Made by a program: the position numbers and the translations under genes. A stretch of DNA of 64,000 nt, from NCBI RefSeq assembly GCF_000380485.1, contig NZ_AQYG01000040.1:60813-124812 (forward strand), in the 5' to 3' direction. Of this stretch, positions 60,974-64,000 are shown in pieces (the stretch's first letter is position 1; each line of letters opens with the position of its first letter). Below the pieces are notes generated by a model, which searched no databases, had not been told where the DNA came from, and saw only the letters and a program-made list of their open reading frames with translations. The DNA is from Jongsikchunia kroppenstedtii DSM 45133. GTDB taxonomy: Bacteria > Actinomycetota > Actinomycetes > Mycobacteriales > Mycobacteriaceae.

Positions 60974-62314
60974 TCAGCTGGGCGGCCGGTATGGGAGATC
61001 CAGGCGAAATGCCGCGCCGGGCCCGGTGGTGTCGAGCAGGCTGAGCTCGCCGCCATGCGCACGCGCGAGTCCGCGGGCGACCGTGAGGCCGAGTCCGGCG
61101 CCGCCGGCCCGCCGGTCGCGTGACTCGTCCAGGCGGACCATGCGATCGAAGATGCGTTCGCGATCGGCGGGGGCCACGCCAGGGCCCGAGTCGGTGATCG
61201 TCACGGACACGGTGGTTTCGGTGTGCTCGATCTCGATCCGCACGGTGCCGGAGGATGCGGCTGCCCGGCAGGCGTTGTCGAGGACGTTCGCCAGAATCTG
61301 GCTGATGCGTTCCGGGTCGGCAAGAACGGCCGGAGCCGCACCCCGCACGGAGAGTTGAACTCCGGGATGCAGCAATTCGCCGCGCCGCGCCTGTTCGGTG
61401 GCCAGCACCGCGACATCGGTCGGCGACAGCTGCAAGGTGAGGCCACCGGTATCCAGCCTCGCGATGTCGAGCATGTCGTCGACGATTCGGCTGGCCCGCT
61501 TGGTTTCCTGCACGAGCAGCAGTAGTAGCTGCTGGCGGTCTTCGGCAGGTGTGTTGTCGTCGGCGTGCAATACCGTCTCGGCGATGGCCTGCACGCCGGT
61601 GATCGGCGTCCGCAGTTCGTGGGCGGCATCGGCGACGAATCGTCGCATCGACTGCTGGGCGGCGCGCTCCCGAGCTTCGGCGCCCTCCAACGAATCGAGC
61701 ATGTCGTCGAAGGCGACGGCGGTCCGGCCGAGTTCGGTGTCGGAGCGCCTCGGCGACAGCCGCCCGCCGCGGTGGCCGTGCGCAATCGATCGCGCCAGCG
61801 AGGTCATGGCGTCGAGCGGGGACAACGCATAGCGAACGCCGATCCACAGCAGGAGCGCCGTCAGCGACAGCGCGCCGAGCGCAGTCAGCGACATCTCCCA
61901 GAGCAGCCGGGAGCGCACGCCCTCGAGCAGCTTGTTGTCGACGTAGAAGGTGACTCGGGCGCCGCGGGTCCACGGGCGGCCGCCGACCAGCCGGACCACC
62001 CGTTTCACCTCGGTGTCGCTGGGTTCGAGGTGGGTACCCAGGACCGTGCCGTCCGCGAGTTCGAGTCGCGCGCGTACCGACCGCACGTCGATCCGCCGGA
62101 GGAACTCCTCCGGCGTGGCCGCGGTCCGGGCGATCTGTCGGGCGGTCGCCGCCCGGTCGCTGAGCAGGCTGTTGACGGCCTGATGCGACGCCGCGCGGAA
62201 CAGCGTCGCGGTGATGAGCACGACGGCTGCCAACGCGAGGGTGAGCACGATCAGGGCGATGACGGTCACGCGGGACCGGAGCGACCCGGGGCCGAGCGGC
62301 GCTCGCGGACTCAT
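60974..62314 (-). CDS. Sensor histidine kinase
   Basis: A 446-residue kinase: two membrane helices (residues 18-40 and 143-163) around an extracellular sensor of about 100 residues, HAMP, phospho-acceptor His232 in FVADAAHELRTPITG, and ATP-binding N (NVLDNACRAA), G1 (DSGPGVAP) and G2 (GAGLGLTV) boxes. It is the EnvZ/HK1 class. Its ATG overlaps the response-regulator stop (ATGA), and they form one operon with the DUF5666 gene. Confidence 0.92.
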   Translation of the reverse strand: MSPRAPLGPGSLRSRVTVIALIVLTLALAAVVLITATLFRAASHQAVNSLLSDRAATARQIARTAATPEEFLRRIDVRSVRARLELADGTVLGTHLEPSDTEVKRVVRLVGGRPWTRGARVTFYVDNKLLEGVRSRLLWEMSLTALGALSLTALLLWIGVRYALSPLDAMTSLARSIAHGHRGGRLSPRRSDTELGRTAVAFDDMLDSLEGAEARERAAQQSMRRFVADAAHELRTPITGVQAIAETVLHADDNTPAEDRQQLLLLLVQETKRASRIVDDMLDIARLDTGGLTLQLSPTDVAVLATEQARRGELLHPGVQLSVRGAAPAVLADPERISQILANVLDNACRAAASSGTVRIEIEHTETTVSVTITDSGPGVAPADRERIFDRMVRLDESRDRRAGGAGLGLTVARGLARAHGGELSLLDTTGPGAAFRLDLPYRPPS

Positions 62315-63009
62315 GATGGCCCGGTATCGGAAGGGGCGGGGTCCGCCGTCGAGCGCAGTACATAGCCGAATCCGCGCTCGGTATGGATGAGTCGCGGGCC
62401 GTGAGTGTCGAGTTTGCGCCGCAGCGCGCTGATGTTCACCTCGACGAGGTTGGGATCATAGTGCTCGTAACCCCATACGGCGGTGAGGATCTGGGGCTTG
62501 GTGAGGACTCGCCCCCGGCGCTGGGCCAGGAATTGCAGCACCCGGAACTCGGTGGCGGTCAGCGCAATCGCGTGTCCGCCTCGGGATACCGTGGCGCTGT
62601 CGGCATCGATCACCAGATCGTCGATGTGAATCGTGCCGATCGACCGGCCGCGCCGGCGCAGCACCGCGTTGACGCGGGCGACGAGTTCGGCCATTTCGAA
62701 TGGTTTGACGATGTAGTCGTCGGCTCCGTCGGTCAGCCCGCGTAGTCGATCGGCGACCGCGTCGCGCGCCGTCACCATCAGGATGCCGGCATCACTGCGG
62801 CGCCGGGCCACGTCCAACAGTGCGAACCCGTCGGATCCTGGCAGCATCACATCGAGAAGCACTGCGTCCGGGCGGAATTCGTGCAGATCGTGTTCGAGGA
62901 GGCGTCCATCGGCGCGCGCCAGGACGGTATGCCCGGAGGCGTTCAACGCTGCCGTGATGGCGACGCGGATCGGCGCCGAATCCTCGATCACCAGAACGGC
63001 AGTGCCCAC
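62311..63009 (-). CDS. OmpR/PhoB-family response regulator
   Basis: A 232-residue regulator: receiver with Asp53 (LLDVMLPGSDG), Thr and Lys switch residues (MVTARDA, IVKPF), and a winged-helix C terminus (TKPQILTAVWGYEHYDPNLVEVNISALRRKLD). It is paired with the downstream kinase. The start is GTG 63009 with CACACT ending 8 nt upstream. Target genes are unknown. Confidence 0.92.
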   Translation of the reverse strand: MGTAVLVIEDSAPIRVAITAALNASGHTVLARADGRLLEHDLHEFRPDAVLLDVMLPGSDGFALLDVARRRSDAGILMVTARDAVADRLRGLTDGADDYIVKPFEMAELVARVNAVLRRRGRSIGTIHIDDLVIDADSATVSRGGHAIALTATEFRVLQFLAQRRGRVLTKPQILTAVWGYEHYDPNLVEVNISALRRKLDTHGPRLIHTERGFGYVLRSTADPAPSDTGPS

Positions 63010-63045
63010 GGTTTCCCAGTGTGCCAGTGCCGCCGCGTCGTCACG

Positions 63046-63636
63046 TCATCCCGGTTGGCTGGTCGGCGGGGTGGTTGCCGGGTGCTGACGAATTGCCCGC
63101 TTTACAACGCGTTTGGCCGTGATGCTGTCGCCGGAGCGATGGCCGACCACGGCGACCTTGTCGCCGACGGCGAAGTCGGATTCCTGTTCAGGCTTCTTCG
63201 TCGTGCCGAACGCGGTGTCGGAAGTGATGCCGACGGTGACGGTAGAACCCTGTCGGGCCTGCACCGTCCACGAGTTGCCGTTGATGGCGGTGATCGAACC
63301 GACCACGCCGTGGCCGGCCCGTTGTGCCGGGACGTGGCGGGCCGATGTGTGCGACGTCGGACTCGCGGAGCTGGATTGACTGCTGGTGTCGTCGGTCGCC
63401 GCCCATCCGATCAGGCCGCCGATCACGCCGCCGACGATCAGTCCGATCAGGCCGGTCAGAATCGCGGTCCGGTGCCTGCTGATGCTGCCGCCGGGCGGGG
63501 GCGTGGCCGCCGGCTGGCTCTCATAGTGTGGGGCCGTCGCATACGGATCCGTCGAGTACGGCTGCGTATGTGGCTGGGGTTCCCCCGAATTGGCGCGTGG
63601 GTCATCATGATTGGCAGGGTCCTCTGGTCGTGACAT
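63046..63636 (-). CDS. Membrane-anchored DUF5666 protein
   Basis: A 196-residue protein: a Pro/Tyr/Gln-rich cytoplasmic N terminus, one membrane helix (AILTGLIGLIVGGVIGGLIGW), a Ser/Thr linker, and a beta-barrel-like domain VVGSITAINGNSWTVQAR...VGDKVAVVGHRSGDSITA of DUF5666 type. It is first in the operon with the response regulator (37-bp gap) and kinase, so it may report envelope state to them. An IS element begins about 34 bp upstream of its ATG. Confidence 0.8.
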   Translation of the reverse strand: MSRPEDPANHDDPRANSGEPQPHTQPYSTDPYATAPHYESQPAATPPPGGSISRHRTAILTGLIGLIVGGVIGGLIGWAATDDTSSQSSSASPTSHTSARHVPAQRAGHGVVGSITAINGNSWTVQARQGSTVTVGITSDTAFGTTKKPEQESDFAVGDKVAVVGHRSGDSITAKRVVKRAIRQHPATTPPTSQPG

Positions 63637-63670
63637 GCCTGCGATGGTAGGTAGCCGTGCGGTCAGCTAG

Positions 63671-64000
63671 GGCGTGTCTCCTAATGATTGGGTGATCGGT
63701 CGCTGATGATCGGTGGATGAGTTCTAGGTGTGAGTCGCTCAGTGATGCGCAGTGGGAGCGGATCGAGCCGTTGTTGCCGTCAAACGTTGGGCGGCAAGGG
63801 CGTCCGTTCTGCAACAACCGGCAGGTTGTCGAAGCGATCATCTATCGATACCGGACCGGGATTCCGTGGCGTGACCTGCCGTCGGAGGTGTTCGGGCCAT
63901 GGCAGACGGTGTGGAAACGGCACCGCCGTTACGCCGAGGACGGCACCTGGGACATCGTTCTTGCCGAGGTACTGGCCGATGCTGACGCGGCCGGGAAGAT
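63671..64000 (+). mobile_element. IS5-family insertion sequence, left end (cut by window edge)
   Basis: The element seems to begin at GGCGTGTCTCCTAATG after a CTAG that may be a target-site duplication. The body carries an IS5-type transposase gene reading to the window edge; the right inverted repeat is outside. The left boundary is inferred from the start of the non-coding lead and the transposase position. Confidence 0.65.
63717..64000 (+). CDS. IS5-family transposase, N-terminal part (DUF4096)
   Basis: From ATG 63717 the frame is open to the window end (94 residues). LSDAQWERIEPLLPS, VVEAIIYRYRTGIPWRDLP and PWQTVWKRHRRYAEDGTWD are the DUF4096 signature of IS5/IS1031-type transposases. 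The catalytic DDE residues lie beyond the edge. Confidence 0.88.
   Translation, partial: MSSRCESLSDAQWERIEPLLPSNVGRQGRPFCNNRQVVEAIIYRYRTGIPWRDLPSEVFGPWQTVWKRHRRYAEDGTWDIVLAEVLADADAAGK

Overview
The window is GC-rich chromosomal DNA from a mycolic-acid actinobacterium (order Mycobacteriales; Gordonia or a close relative is my best guess, not proven). The evidence is gene content and order. dapC, an XPB-type helicase pair, moaC-mog-moaE, rpfA, moaD-moaA, cspB, a DUF2771 protein, an MFS protein, a DUF3027 protein, a DUF2530 protein, marR, a SpoU methyltransferase, a DUF2537 protein, sepH, serC and citA run in the order I remember from Mycobacterium tuberculosis Rv0858c to Rv0889c, with extra genes interspersed. 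Many genes lack a Shine-Dalgarno and have a TANNNT hexamer ending 6-7 nt before the start codon, so leaderless transcripts appear common.

Layout. 1-2670: right end of an integrated element (SLATT protein fragment, orphan-looking antitoxin, rolling-circle Rep) ending in a duplicated 3' half of tRNA-Phe. 2730-10833: a MarR/cupin divergent pair with a large palindrome, SDRs, a second cupin, a Nudix hydrolase, YceI and a membrane class III adenylate cyclase. 10844-11589: alkB behind a short leaderless ORF and an SOS-box-like site. 11700-18220: a seven-gene metal cluster (SBP, ATPase, two permeases, Fur-family regulator, PacL-like protein, CtpC-like P-ATPase) behind two Zur-like palindromes. 18279-25379: AurF-like oxygenase, hydrolase, dapC, paired LppU-like proteins, VOC protein, and a carboxymuconolactone decarboxylase family gene with an ECF41-type promoter beside an ECF41-type sigma gene.

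25405-38239: helicase pair, molybdopterin synthesis genes on both sides of rpfA, an accessory block (cutinase, MerR, SDR, NDMA-type alcohol dehydrogenase), and rpfA itself behind a ydaO-type (c-di-AMP) riboswitch and a CRP-like site. 38365-55499: cspB and the conserved core through sepH, serC, citA, pdxH and an MFS exporter, interrupted by a three-gene unit (giant GHKL ATPase, PAP2 phosphatase, SDR). 55503-64000: MpaB-type oxygenase, pxpBC without pxpA, acyl-CoA synthetase and enoyl-CoA hydratase, a tryptophan-rich secreted repeat protein with an apparent frameshift at its start, a DUF5666/response regulator/histidine kinase operon, and the left end of an IS5-family element placed just upstream of that operon.

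The parts most worth a second look are the coupled metal import/export cluster, the SOS-linked leader ORF before alkB, two genes that seem to need CTG starts inside 4-bp overlaps, an identical operator at 18.28 and 32.80 kb, and the Trp-rich repeat protein.
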